DNA of 44,484 nt from positions 1 to 44,484 of the forward strand of contig CAMFER010000007.1 of the NCBI GenBank assembly GCA_945949485.1, given 5' to 3'. Under the pieces are notes generated by a model. That model saw nothing but the letters and a program-made list of their open reading frames with translations, did not search any database and was not told the origin of the DNA. This DNA is from an uncultured Clostridium sp. Its GTDB lineage: Bacteria; Bacillota; Clostridia; TANB77; CAG-508. This document shows positions 32,062 to 41,616 of this stretch, piece by piece; positions within the stretch are counted from its first letter, which is position 1; every line of letters starts with the position of its first letter. The translations under genes and the position numbers were made by a program.

Positions 32062-33354
32062 TTATTTGTTATTTTCTTTTTTCTCTTTTTTCTTTTTGCT
32101 GTCTTTCTTTCCTTTTTCTAATTTTTTATCTTCTTTGTTATTTTTGTCTTCATTATCTTTTTCTTCTTTTTTTACTTCAATAACTTCTTTTTCTTTTTTA
32201 TTTCTTTTTGGAATTAAGTTAGTTACAACAATTCCCATTCCAAGAATAGAAACTAAATATACTACAATTGCTCCTACAACTGGTATTAATCCTAATAACC
32301 ATATCACTAAAGATGTAACTATTATTGTTGCTAATGTAATTAATTTTTTATCTGTTTTTAATTTTTTACTTATCAAGTTACTTATTGCTATTACAAATAT
32401 AGCTGAACTTATAAGTGTAAACACTAATGCTGAGCTTAATGTTATTAACCCTATATTTCTTGTAATTTCAATTACTAAGCAAATTGAAGATGCTAATATT
32501 AATACTATAGGTGATAAAATACCATACCCAACAACTGCAAGTTTTCTTTTTTCTAATATTTCATTAGTGTTTTTTAATAAGTTAGGTGCTAACCATAAAC
32601 ATAATAACCAAATTATTGCTACTGAAACAACATATTTTCCTAAGCTCATTATATAGTCTTGTGCATTTGATTGATCTGCATTATCTTGATTAAATTTAGC
32701 TTCTCCTCCGATAGCTCCTTCTGGAATATTTTCTAATTCTTTATTAGCTGTATAATTTAAATCTCCTACGATTCTTCCTCTTGTAGTTACTGTTACTCCA
32801 TCTTCTGAATTTCCTTCAGCAAAATTAATATTATCCATCTTAACATATGCATTTCTTCCAACAATTCCAGCTATATTTAATGTTCCACCTATTGTTCTTA
32901 AATCTCTATAAATATATCCTGAAATCTTCATATTTTCTGCATATGCATAAACATCATATACTACACCTTTTATTTCTACACTTTTAGCCGTAGTAAATAA
33001 GTTGCTAAATACGTATCCTTGTTCTCCTACTGTAACTGTATTAGCTAAAATAAATGCATCTCCACCAATTTGCGAATTGATAGTTACGTTATTTGCCATG
33101 ATGAACAAATTTCCATCCACAATATAATCAACTGTAACATCTTCTCCTGTTAAAAATACATCTGATTTTTTAAAGTTATCTTCTGTTACTAGTTCTGTTT
33201 CTGTAGTTTCTGCATTTTCTGTATTTTCCTCTTCTGATATTGTAACGGCTTCACTTGTTTGTGTTGTTTCATCATCAGCTTTTGCAATTGGTAATGTTAA
33301 AGCAATTACGACAATCATAATAAAAACAATAATACTTAATTTCTTTTTTAACAT
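32062..33354 (-). CDS. exported bactofilin-like beta-repeat membrane protein
   Basis: A 430-aa protein with a signal peptide (residues 1-26), a Glu/Thr-rich linker, and then, from residue 65, short beta repeats resembling bactofilin-type solenoids (VDGNLFIMANNVTINSQ, GGDAFILANTVTVGEQG, and so on). Four membrane helices fill residues 238-385. A strongly charged Lys/Glu tail ends the protein. Function unknown; a surface scaffold is a guess from the fold. Confidence 0.65.
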   Translation of the reverse strand: MLKKKLSIIVFIMIVVIALTLPIAKADDETTQTSEAVTISEEENTENAETTETELVTEDNFKKSDVFLTGEDVTVDYIVDGNLFIMANNVTINSQIGGDAFILANTVTVGEQGYVFSNLFTTAKSVEIKGVVYDVYAYAENMKISGYIYRDLRTIGGTLNIAGIVGRNAYVKMDNINFAEGNSEDGVTVTTRGRIVGDLNYTANKELENIPEGAIGGEAKFNQDNADQSNAQDYIMSLGKYVVSVAIIWLLCLWLAPNLLKNTNEILEKRKLAVVGYGILSPIVLILASSICLVIEITRNIGLITLSSALVFTLISSAIFVIAISNLISKKLKTDKKLITLATIIVTSLVIWLLGLIPVVGAIVVYLVSILGMGIVVTNLIPKRNKKEKEVIEVKKEEKDNEDKNNKEDKKLEKGKKDSKKKKEKKENNK

Positions 33355-33408
33355 TTGTAATCCTCCTAAATATTCTCATTTTATACAATTAAGAATATAT
33401 CTCTTTAT

Positions 33409-34062
33409 TTAATTTTTGTCAACGCATTTTTTTAATTTCTTATAATTTTTACAATATTTTTTAACAGTACAAGTATCACACTTAGGATTTCTTGCAATAC
33501 ATGTATTTCTACCATGCCAAACTAATAAATGATTTATATCTTTTAAATCTTCTTTTCTAAAAATATTTAATAGATCCTGTTCAATCTTTTCTGGTTCTTT
33601 CTTCTTTGATAGCCCCATTAGATTTGAAATCCTTTTTGCATGAGTATCTACCGCTATTCCTTGTGCTATGCCAAATACCTCTAATAGAATTACATTAGCA
33701 CTTTTTCTTCCAACACCTGCTAGCGTTAATAACTCTTCCATAGTCTTTGGTACTTTTCCATTAAATTCTTCTAGAACTTGTTTAGCACATTTTTTTATAT
33801 TTTTTGCCTTATTTTTATAAAATCCACAAGGATGAATGATTTTTTCAAGTTCTTCTATATCAATATTTGCAAAATCTTCTATATTTTTACATCTATCAAA
33901 CAATTCTGGTGTTGTTTTATTTACTCTTTCATCAGTACATTGTGCTGACAACATAACAGCAACAACTAATTGAAACGGTGTTTTAAAATCTAAACTACAA
34001 GTTGCATCTGGATATGTTTCTCTTAATATTTCTACAATTTCTTTTCCCTCTTTTTTATTCAT
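33409..34062 (-). CDS. nth: endonuclease III
   Basis: A 217-aa DNA glycosylase/AP lyase for oxidised pyrimidines. The helix-hairpin-helix LAGVGRKSANV with the catalytic lysine, the aspartate in VDTHAKR and the C-terminal cluster cysteines in CIARNPKCDTCTVKKYC (C-x6-C-x2-C-x5-C) are all there. Monocistronic, with GAGGTG before the start. Confidence 0.96.
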   Translation of the reverse strand: MNKKEGKEIVEILRETYPDATCSLDFKTPFQLVVAVMLSAQCTDERVNKTTPELFDRCKNIEDFANIDIEELEKIIHPCGFYKNKAKNIKKCAKQVLEEFNGKVPKTMEELLTLAGVGRKSANVILLEVFGIAQGIAVDTHAKRISNLMGLSKKKEPEKIEQDLLNIFRKEDLKDINHLLVWHGRNTCIARNPKCDTCTVKKYCKNYKKLKKCVDKN

Positions 34063-34197
34063 CTCTTATCCACCTCAAGATTATTTTACTAATATATTTC
34101 TTCTATGTCAATCAAAATCCCTTTAATTTCACATAATAAGGAACAAATAATAAGAGTTTCTCATATTATATAAAAAAAACGATATGGAGGTAATGAT

Positions 34198-34350
34198 ATG
34201 CTTTGTAAAATGTTGAGAAAAACTTTAGCTGTTTGTTTGATAGGCTTAGGTCTAGGAATTTTATTAGTATTATTACTTCCTGTAACTGGCTGGTTATTTA
34301 TTATAGGTGTTACAGTTGTTTGTGTCGGTCTTATGTGGCTTGCATGTTAA
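34198..34350 (+). CDS. 50-aa hydrophobic membrane peptide upstream of spoVM
   Basis: Begins MLCKMLRKTLAVCLIG and is hydrophobic from residue 8 to the end with two short helices joined at LLPVTGW. GGAGG lies at good spacing. It ends 18 bases before spoVM and shares its orientation, so it may take part in sporulation too; I recognise no family. A CATATTAT sequence near 34162 could be part of a sporulation promoter, but this is weak. Confidence 0.6.
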   Translation: MLCKMLRKTLAVCLIGLGLGILLVLLLPVTGWLFIIGVTVVCVGLMWLAC

Positions 34351-34368
34351 TAAAAAGGAGGGATACAT

Positions 34369-34443
34369 ATGACAGTAGTAGTAAAAAAAGCTCCAAAATT
34401 TCTAAGAGGTTTTCTTAAACTTATTTTTGGAATTAAAGATTAA
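34369..34443 (+). CDS. spoVM: stage V sporulation protein SpoVM
   Basis: A 24-aa peptide, MTVVVKKAPKFLRGFLKLIF with GIKD at its end. The PKFLxG core, length and amphipathic pattern match SpoVM, which senses membrane curvature on the forespore and anchors the SpoIVA coat base. In Bacillus subtilis spoVM lies near rpe, rsgA and rpmB, as here. AAGGAGG precedes the start. Confidence 0.85.
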   Translation: MTVVVKKAPKFLRGFLKLIFGIKD

Positions 34444-34447
34444 AACA

Positions 34448-34501
34448 AATAAAGAAGAAGTAAAAAATATTAGTAATTATATTTAATACTTCTTCTTTAT
34501 T
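34448..34501. terminator. bidirectional terminator between spoVM and rpe
   Basis: A perfect 15-bp stem AATAAAGAAGAAGTA (34448-34462 and 34487-34501) with a 24-base loop, between converging genes. Confidence 0.7.
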
Positions 34502-34532
34502 ATATTAATTTTTTCAATAATATATAATTTAA

Positions 34533-35192
34533 TTATTCCTTCAATTCATCAATAATTGTTTTAAAATCATTTGCAAGTAAAATTGCTGTACCTGCCACTA
34601 AAATATTTGCCCCGGCATTTTTTACTGATGGTGCAGTAATTAAATTTATCCCTCCATCAACTTCTATATCTATTTCTAGATTATTTTCATCAACATATTT
34701 TTTCAATTCCTTTATTTTATCAACCATATCAGTCAGTAAAGTTTGTCCACCTTTTCCAGGTTCAACTGTCATAACTAAGCATAAATGTATATATGGTAAA
34801 AATTTATACACTTCTTTTATGTCAGTTTCAGGTTTCACAGAAATACCAACCTTACAATTATTTTCTTTTATATATTTTATAATATTAAATATCTCTTTTT
34901 CATCCTTAACTGCTTCCAAATGAAATGTAATAATATTAGGCTCTACAGCTAAAAAATCGTCTATAGCCTCTTTCACATCTTCAACCATTAAATGAACATC
35001 TAATGGTAAATTTGATATTCTTCTAATATATGATGCATATTCCATCATTTTGTCATATGTATTTTTCTCAACAAATTTTCCATCCATAACATCTATATGA
35101 AAATAATCTGTTTTTGCAGCTTCTAATTCAAAAAAAGTTGCTGACTCTTCATTTTTCTTTACATTTAAAATTGATGTTGAAACTCCTACCAT
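34533..35192 (-). CDS. rpe: ribulose-phosphate 3-epimerase
   Basis: A 219-aa TIM-barrel enzyme of the pentose phosphate pathway. It has HIDVMDGKFV, LDVHLMVED, MTVEPGKGGQ and EVDGGIN with the metal and catalytic residues. Its start overlaps the end of rsgA by 7 bases. The sequence is somewhat divergent in the first 30 residues. Confidence 0.93.
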   Translation of the reverse strand: MVGVSTSILNVKKNEESATFFELEAAKTDYFHIDVMDGKFVEKNTYDKMMEYASYIRRISNLPLDVHLMVEDVKEAIDDFLAVEPNIITFHLEAVKDEKEIFNIIKYIKENNCKVGISVKPETDIKEVYKFLPYIHLCLVMTVEPGKGGQTLLTDMVDKIKELKKYVDENNLEIDIEVDGGINLITAPSVKNAGANILVAGTAILLANDFKTIIDELKE

Positions 35193-36124
35193 TTCTTTCT
35201 ATCCTCTCTTTCTTTCAATTCATTATATATTTTTAAAAATCTTTCATATCTTTCTTTAGAAATCTTTCCTTTTTCTATTCCTTCTTTAATACCACAATTT
35301 TCTTCCTTTATATGTGTACATCCAACAAACTCACAATTTTCAATTTCTTTTCTAAACTCTATAAAATAGTTAGCAAGTTTACTAGAACTAATTTCTTCAA
35401 TAGAAAAAGTAGAAAAACCTGGAGTATCTGCTATATATGTATTATTATTTATTTCATATAACTTAACTGTTGTTGTAGTATTTTTTCCTCTTTTATTCTT
35501 TTTACTTACTTCTCCTTCTTTTGTAACATCACTAGAAAATATAGCATTTATTAAAGTAGACTTACCAACACCAGAATTTCCAGAAAAAGCATTTATATTA
35601 TTTTCTAGACATTCTCTTAACTCATCTACGCCTATTCTTTCCTTTGCTCCTGTTTCAATAACTTTATATCCTATATTTTCATATAAAGTTTTAATATTCT
35701 CAAACTCTTTCTTATCATCTAAATCAATCTTATTTAAAACTATAAGTGCATTTATTCCTAAAAATTCTGCAAAAGCTAATTGTTTATCTAACATAAGTAA
35801 ATCTGGCTTTGGACTTTTACTAGATACAACAAATACAATCTGAGTAATATTAGCAATTTTAGGTCTTTTTATATATACCTTTCTATCCTCTATACTCTCT
35901 ATAACTGCTTTTTTATTTTTAGATTTATCGTTGCTACTATCATCTAAAACAGTAAATTCAACAATATCACCAACCACAATATTAGTATCATCTTTCTTAA
36001 ACTTACCTCTAGCAACCGCTTCATACAAGTTATCATTATTCTCTAGACGCTCTAGACTATCTAAACTATCTAGACTAGAAACCTTATACAAATTAGAAAC
36101 CTTCTCTATAACAATTCCTCTCAT
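35186..36124 (-). CDS. rsgA: ribosome small subunit-dependent GTPase RsgA
   Basis: A 312-aa circularly permuted GTPase that aids late 30S assembly. An OB fold is followed by G4 NKIDL, then G1 GNSGVGKS, G3 DTPGFS and a zinc motif (CEFVGCTH, C). The family start MRGIVIEKVSNLYKV fits ATG at 36124, but that ATG has no ribosome binding site next to it; AAAGGAGAG lies about 55 bases upstream, with a REP-like repeat between. The open frame continues upstream through the repeat. Part of prpC-prkC-rsgA-rpe. Confidence 0.9.
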   Translation of the reverse strand: MRGIVIEKVSNLYKVSSLDSLDSLERLENNDNLYEAVARGKFKKDDTNIVVGDIVEFTVLDDSSNDKSKNKKAVIESIEDRKVYIKRPKIANITQIVFVVSSKSPKPDLLMLDKQLAFAEFLGINALIVLNKIDLDDKKEFENIKTLYENIGYKVIETGAKERIGVDELRECLENNINAFSGNSGVGKSTLINAIFSSDVTKEGEVSKKNKRGKNTTTTVKLYEINNNTYIADTPGFSTFSIEEISSSKLANYFIEFRKEIENCEFVGCTHIKEENCGIKEGIEKGKISKERYERFLKIYNELKEREDRKKW

Positions 36125-36130
36125 ATTTTT

Positions 36131-36173
36131 GGGACAGGTCCCACTTAGACATTTTGTCCATTTGGGGACATAT
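36131..36173. repeat. REP-like repeat copy C
   Basis: GGGACAGGTCC, AGACATTTTGTCC and GGGGACATAT in order, same orientation as copy A. It lies between the likely rsgA Shine-Dalgarno sequence and the family-consistent start codon. Confidence 0.8.
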
Positions 36174-36210
36174 CTTCTCTCCTTTCTTATTTCTTTTTCT
36201 ATTATATATG

Positions 36211-36250
36211 AAAAAAGCTCAATTAGCAAATTTCTAATTGAACTTTTTTT
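36211..36250 (-). terminator. terminator after prkC
   Basis: Arms AAAAAAGCTCAATTAG (36211-36226) and CTAATTGAACTTTTTTT (36234-36250) with T-rich flanks on the minus strand. It may reduce read-through from prkC into rsgA. Confidence 0.7.
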
Positions 36251-36253
36251 AAT

Positions 36254-38215
36254 TTATTTATTAAATGTTATTGAATCTTGAGAGCCATAAGTAATGGTTT
36301 TTGAAGAACTATATATTGTATCTCCTGTTTTTGGATCTGTTATTGTAACTGTAATTGTTTCTGTTTGACCTTCTTTTCCTGAAACTGTTATAGAATAACT
36401 AGAATTATTTTTGTCAACGCCTGTTCTTGTTTCATTATTCACTTTAATATTTACAGTTTTATCATCATCTTCTTCTGTGTAACCACCTGTAATAGATTTA
36501 ACATCAATATTAACACTTAGATTTTTATTTGCAGCTACTTTATTTACAGTTATTGTTATTGTTGTTCCCTCATCTACAGTTTTTCCTTCTTCTATACTTT
36601 GTTTTATAACTTTTCCATTATCAGATGTAGCATCTTGATAACTAACATTTACTTTCAATCCTAATCCCTCTAATGTTGATTTAGCTGTAGCTTCATCTTG
36701 ACCAATTACACTTTCAACAGTAACTTGTTTAATTCCTGTTCCTGTACTTACATGTATTTTTACTGTATCGCCAGCAAAAGCCTCTGTATCAGCATCAGTC
36801 TCTTGTGATATTACATATCCCTCTTCAACTTTTTTGCTTGTTTCTTCTATAACTTCAACTTTTAATTTTGCATCTTCTAAAGCTTTTACGGCTTCTTCTT
36901 TTTCCATTCCTACAACTTTTGGTACTGTTGTTTTTTCTTGTCCTTTACTAATTACTACTGAAACAGTGCTTCCTTGTTTTACTTTGTTATATTTTTCCAT
37001 ATAAGTTGGGTCTTGTGAAATTACATGTCCTTCTTCAACATCTTTGTTATATTCTTCTGATTTAACTTCAAATTTAAGTTTTGCATCTTCTATAGCTTTT
37101 TGTGCTTCTTCCTTAGAAAGCCCAACAACATTTGGCATTTCTACTTCTGGTGGATTAGTTATACTTAATACACCTAATGTTCCCCCTAAGCTTAATGCAA
37201 ATAATATTATTAATCCTATAACAATGCTAAGAGCTTTATGATTCTTAATAAATCTCTTAAATTTTCCTTCTTTCTTTCCTCTAGAATCTTTTCCTAATTC
37301 ATCTTTTATATTACCATACATATCTGTATTTATTTTTTGAGTCTTAGCTGTTGGGTCATATTCAAGTTCTTCTACAAAATCACCATCTGGATTCTTTAAA
37401 GCTTTTCTTAAATCTATAAGCATTTCTGAAGCTGATTGATATCTTAGTGTTGCATCTTTTTGCAATGCCTTCATTATGATTTTATTTACTGCAACAGGTA
37501 CATGGTTATTTACTTCTATTGGTTCTTCTGGTTTTTCTTGCATATGTTTTAATGCTACTGAAACTGGTGTATCCGCATCAAATGGAACTCTTCCTGTTAC
37601 CATTTCATACATTACTACACCTAAAGAATATAAATCTGATTTTGCATCTGTAAATCCACCTCTTGCATGTTCTGGTGAAAAATAATGTACTGAACCAATT
37701 GTTGTTCCGAATGCTGTAATAGTTGAATTTGAAACAGCTTTTGCAATTCCAAAATCTGTCACTTTCGCAATTCCATCTTCTGTGATTATTATATTATGTG
37801 GTTTTATATCTCTATGTATAATATTATTTCTATGCGCCATTTCCAAAGCTGAAGCTATTTGAATAGCGACATTTACTGACCATTTCCAAGGAAGAGGTCC
37901 TCTTTCTTCTACTATTATTTCTTTTAAAGTTTTTCCTTGAATTAATTCCATTACAATATAGTATAAGTTATTTTCCACACCAACATCATATATTGATACA
38001 ATATTTGGATGTGTTAATCTTGCTGCTGATTGAGCTTCTGCCTCAAATCTTTTAATAAACTCTTCATCTGTTGTAAACTCATCTCTTAAAATCTTTACCG
38101 CTACATTTCTCTTTAGTACTTTATCTGTTGCTTTATATACTGTAGCCATACCACCGTTTCCAACTTTTTCAACTATTTCGTATCTATTACCTAATAGCTT
38201 ACCCTCTAAATTCAT
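36254..38215 (-). CDS. prkC: PASTA-domain Ser/Thr protein kinase
   Basis: A 653-aa membrane kinase. The catalytic domain (residues 1-275) shows GNGGMATVYKA, HRDIKPHNI, TDFGIAKA and the APE-like SPEHA. One membrane helix lies near residue 335. Outside are three PASTA repeats (VPKVVGMEKEEAVKALEDA type) and a C-terminal beta domain. Such kinases sense muropeptides and control cell wall growth and spore germination. It follows prpC, its phosphatase, by 39 bases. Confidence 0.95.
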   Translation of the reverse strand: MNLEGKLLGNRYEIVEKVGNGGMATVYKATDKVLKRNVAVKILRDEFTTDEEFIKRFEAEAQSAARLTHPNIVSIYDVGVENNLYYIVMELIQGKTLKEIIVEERGPLPWKWSVNVAIQIASALEMAHRNNIIHRDIKPHNIIITEDGIAKVTDFGIAKAVSNSTITAFGTTIGSVHYFSPEHARGGFTDAKSDLYSLGVVMYEMVTGRVPFDADTPVSVALKHMQEKPEEPIEVNNHVPVAVNKIIMKALQKDATLRYQSASEMLIDLRKALKNPDGDFVEELEYDPTAKTQKINTDMYGNIKDELGKDSRGKKEGKFKRFIKNHKALSIVIGLIILFALSLGGTLGVLSITNPPEVEMPNVVGLSKEEAQKAIEDAKLKFEVKSEEYNKDVEEGHVISQDPTYMEKYNKVKQGSTVSVVISKGQEKTTVPKVVGMEKEEAVKALEDAKLKVEVIEETSKKVEEGYVISQETDADTEAFAGDTVKIHVSTGTGIKQVTVESVIGQDEATAKSTLEGLGLKVNVSYQDATSDNGKVIKQSIEEGKTVDEGTTITITVNKVAANKNLSVNIDVKSITGGYTEEDDDKTVNIKVNNETRTGVDKNNSSYSITVSGKEGQTETITVTITDPKTGDTIYSSSKTITYGSQDSITFNK

Positions 38216-38254
38216 ATTTATCTCTCCTTAATCATGTTAATTTCGTAGACACTG

Positions 38255-38992
38255 TTATATGTTTTTTATTACTACTACTGTTATATTGTCATACCCACCA
38301 TTTTTATTAGCTATTTCTATTAATTCTTTTGGTGCTCTTTCAATATCTTCTTTTACTAATTTAAAAATTTCTTCTTGTGGTACCATATTTGTTAATCCAT
38401 CGGAATTCATAATTAATATATCATCTTTTAGAAATCCTTTTACCATAACATCTGGTTCTACAAAAGCATTACATCCTAAAGCTTTCATTAACATGTTCTT
38501 TTGTGGATGATGAACTGCTTCTTCTTGTGTAATCGTTCCATCTTTTACTAGTTTTTGTACATAACTATGATCTTGTGTTAATTTTCTCATAAACTCTTTT
38601 CTTATTCTATATACTCTACTATCTCCAACATGTCCTATATACACCTTATTATTATATATTAAGCAAATCTCTAAAGTAGTACCCATTCCTTCTAATTCTT
38701 TATCTTCTTTTGATTTTTCATAAACAACCATATTAGCATATTCCATACTGCTTCCTACTAATTGAATAATACTTTCTCTGTCTTTTGGAATTTCTTTAAA
38801 ATTGTTTTCTATATAACTTTTAGCAGTTTGTATGGCAAGTTTACTTGCAATCTCTCCTCCATTATATCCTCCCATACCATCTGCTAACATATATAATTGT
38901 ACTTCATCTAAAGAATCAGATATATAATATGCATCTTGATTTATATCTCTTACCTTACCAACGTCTGACTTGGCATAAGCCTTTATCATCAT
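38255..38992 (-). CDS. prpC: PP2C-type protein phosphatase
   Basis: A 245-aa metal-dependent phosphatase that reverses PrkC phosphorylation. Motifs are RDINQDAYY, MLADGMGGYNGGE, GHVGDSRVYR, MNSDGLTN and GYDNITVVV. Two ATG codons stand in tandem at the start; the second has the better distance to GAGGTG. Confidence 0.95.
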   Translation of the reverse strand: MMIKAYAKSDVGKVRDINQDAYYISDSLDEVQLYMLADGMGGYNGGEIASKLAIQTAKSYIENNFKEIPKDRESIIQLVGSSMEYANMVVYEKSKEDKELEGMGTTLEICLIYNNKVYIGHVGDSRVYRIRKEFMRKLTQDHSYVQKLVKDGTITQEEAVHHPQKNMLMKALGCNAFVEPDVMVKGFLKDDILIMNSDGLTNMVPQEEIFKLVKEDIERAPKELIEIANKNGGYDNITVVVIKNI

Positions 38993-39044
38993 CTCACCTC
39001 TTTGTTTTACATTAAAGTTAGATATTTACAATTTATCTGTTTAT

Positions 39045-39073
39045 TTTATATCACAAGTTTATATTTTTTGCAA
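39045..39073 (-). promoter_or_regulatory. promoter of prpC-prkC
   Basis: TTGCAA (39068-39073), 17 bases, TATAAA (39045-39050) on the minus strand, giving a leader of about 50 bases. Confidence 0.6.
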
Positions 39074-39180
39074 TTACTTTGACTATATTAGTTAAAAAAT
39101 TAATTTATTCTAGACAAAATTGCAAAATATAAATACTTTTTTGTTTTTTAAAAGTTCTCACTTTGTTTTATTCTATATAG

Positions 39181-39209
39181 TTGACTATATCCCTAAACCT
39201 TTGTATAAT
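39181..39209 (+). promoter_or_regulatory. consensus promoter of mutS2
   Basis: TTGACT (39181-39186), 17 bases, TATAAT (39204-39209), about 30 bases before the start codon. AGGAG at 39227-39231 is the ribosome binding site. Confidence 0.8.
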
Positions 39210-39238
39210 AGATATATCAACAATTTAGGAGATTTAAT

Positions 39239-41588
39239 ATGAACAATTATTATTTAAAAAAATTAGAATTTTATAAAATACTAGAAATATTAAAAAATTT
39301 CTGTTCTACAATATCAGGAAAAGAAATAGCTTCAAATCTTCTTCCTAGTAATGATAAAGAACAAGTAGTTAAAATTTTATCTGAAACAGAAGAAGCTATT
39401 AGTTTAAGTTATAGAAATTCTTTTCCTAGTTTCTATAATTTTTCTGATATCACAACAGAAATAAAGATTTTGGAAAGTGGTACTTCATTATCAACAAAAT
39501 CTTTATTAAATTTAGCATACATTTTAAAAAATGCAGAAGATTTAAAAAAATATTTTAATAAAGATTTTTTAGATAGTTCTTCATACCCTATACTTTCAGG
39601 ATATTTTGAAGCACTATATTCTAATAAATCAATTTCTGATAGAATACTATCTTGTATATTAGATGAAAACACTATAGATGACAATGCTTCAAAAACTCTA
39701 AATACAATTAGAAGAAAATCACGAAACTTAGAACAAAACATTAGAAATAAATTAAATGACATGATTCATTCTTCTAAATTTTCTAAAATAATACAAGAAA
39801 ATATTATTACAATTAGAAATGATAGATTTGTAATTCCGATAAAAGAAGAATATAGAAGTCAAATAAAAGGATTTATCCATGATATCTCGAATGCTGGATC
39901 TACTGTATTTATAGAACCTATATCGGTATTTGAAATGAATAACGAATTAAATAGATTAAAATTAGATGAAGAATTAGAAATTGAAAAAATCTTATACGGC
40001 CTTTCTTCTCTTCTAATTCCATATATTGAAGAATTAGTAAGTAACACATTGGTTATCCGGAAGATTAGATTTTATATTTGCAAAAGCAAAATATTCTAAA
40101 TCAATTGATGGTATAACACCAAAAATAAATGATAAAAAAGAAATTTGTTTGATTAATGCAAAACATCCTTTGATTGAAAAAGATAAAGTCGTATCAAATA
40201 CAATAGAACTTGGAAAAGATTATTCTATTCTAATAATTACAGGTCCAAACACTGGAGGAAAGACTGTAACTTTAAAAACTGTTGGTCTTTTAACAGTTAT
40301 GGCATGTAGTGGCTTAAATATTCCAGCAAAAGAAGGTTCTAGTATATATGTTTTTGATCATATATTTGCTGATATTGGAGATGACCAAAGCATAAATGCT
40401 TCTCTTAGTACATTTTCTTCACATATGTTAAATATTGTTGAAATCACTAAGAAAGCAACAAAAGATTCTTTAATTCTTCTAGATGAATTAGGTTCAGGAA
40501 CAGATCCATTAGAAGGAGCTAATCTGGCAATTAGCATATTATCTAATTTAAAAGCTTTATCTTGTTTAACAATAGCAACAACTCATTATCAAGAATTAAA
40601 GCAATATGCTCTAGTAACATCTGGATTTAAAAATGCATCTGTAGAATTTGATGTTTCAACATTAAGTCCAACATACAAATTATTAATAGGAATTCCTGGT
40701 AAGAGTAATGCTTTTGAAATAAGTGAAAAATTAGGACTTTCTAAAGATATTATTGATAACGCTAAATCGCTTATGACAAAAAATCAAGTAGATATAGAAA
40801 ATTTACTAAAATCTATTTATGATGATAAAGCTCTTATAGAATCTGAAAAAGAAAAAGTATTAGAAAAATCTTCTAAGATTGAAAGTTTAGAAAAAGATAT
40901 AAAAAATAGACAAGAAAATTTAATAAAAAAGCAAAAAGATTTGATTGATGATGCTAAAATACAAGCAAGAAACATTTTATTAGATGCTAAAGAAGAAGCT
41001 AGTAAACTGATTAAAAATCTATCAAATATTTCTGATAAGAAAGAAGCAGACAAAATTAGAAATAAATTAAATGACGATATTAATAAATATAAATTAATAA
41101 AAACTACAGAAAATACTTCTTCAATTTTCAAACCTGAAGAAATTACTTTAAACATGCCAGTTTTTGTTAAAACATTTAGAAAAGATGGAATTGTTTTATC
41201 TAAGCCAAATAAATCTAATGAAGTATTAGTTGAAATTGGTCAAATAAAAATAAATGTACCTATTTCGACATTAGAAAAATCTAAAAAAGCAAATAATTCT
41301 AATAATTCAATTACTAATTACTCAAGTATTAAAAAAAGCAAAAATATAAAATCAGAAATTAATGTAATTGGACAAAATGTTGAAGAAGCTGTATTTGTTG
41401 TTGACAAGTTTTTAGATGATTGTTCTCTTGCCAAACTTAAAACTGCTAGAATAATTCATGGTAAAGGAACTGGAAAATTAAAAACAGGAATTCATAATTT
41501 TTTGAAAACAAATCCACATGTAAAATCATTTAGATTAGGTACTTTTGGTGAAGGTGAAGCTGGAGTTACTGTTGTCGAATTAAAATAA
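39239..41588 (+). CDS. mutS2: MutS2 ATPase/endonuclease, read through one CGGA site
   Basis: Read with CGGA as Gly274 this is a 782-aa protein, close to the 780-790 aa usual in Firmicutes. It has N-terminal core and clamp helices, then LDFIFAKAKYS, Walker A GPNTGGKT, Walker B LLDELGSGTDP, a coiled coil and a C-terminal Smr domain with IHGKGTGKL. MutS2 suppresses recombination and rescues collided ribosomes, splitting them through its Smr and ATPase domains. Frame 0 stops 12 codons after the site and loses the ATPase. It is the only affected plus-strand gene. Confidence 0.92.
40058..40061 (+). other. CGGA recoding site in mutS2 (Gly274)
   Basis: Codons read ATC CGGA AGA TTA GAT, giving I-G-R-L-D just before the conserved LDFxFAKA block. 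The local CCGG is a palindrome, so the extra base could formally be a C or a G (glycine or arginine). The triplet frame stops at TAA 40097-40099. Confidence 0.85.
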
Positions 41589-41614
41589 AAGGTATAGTTT
41601 ATCTATACCTTTTT
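41587..41614. terminator. bidirectional terminator between mutS2 and ylmH
   Basis: AAAAGGTATAG-TTTAT-CTATACCTTTT, a perfect 11-bp stem with a T run, just past the mutS2 stop and the ylmH stop. Confidence 0.85.
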
Positions 41615-41616
41615 CT

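Noticed and set aside
36125..36229. N-terminal extension of RsgA through the repeat
   Set aside because: The added residues come from a repeat found elsewhere between genes, and the family start fits ATG at 36124. Kept as a finding because of the displaced ribosome binding site.
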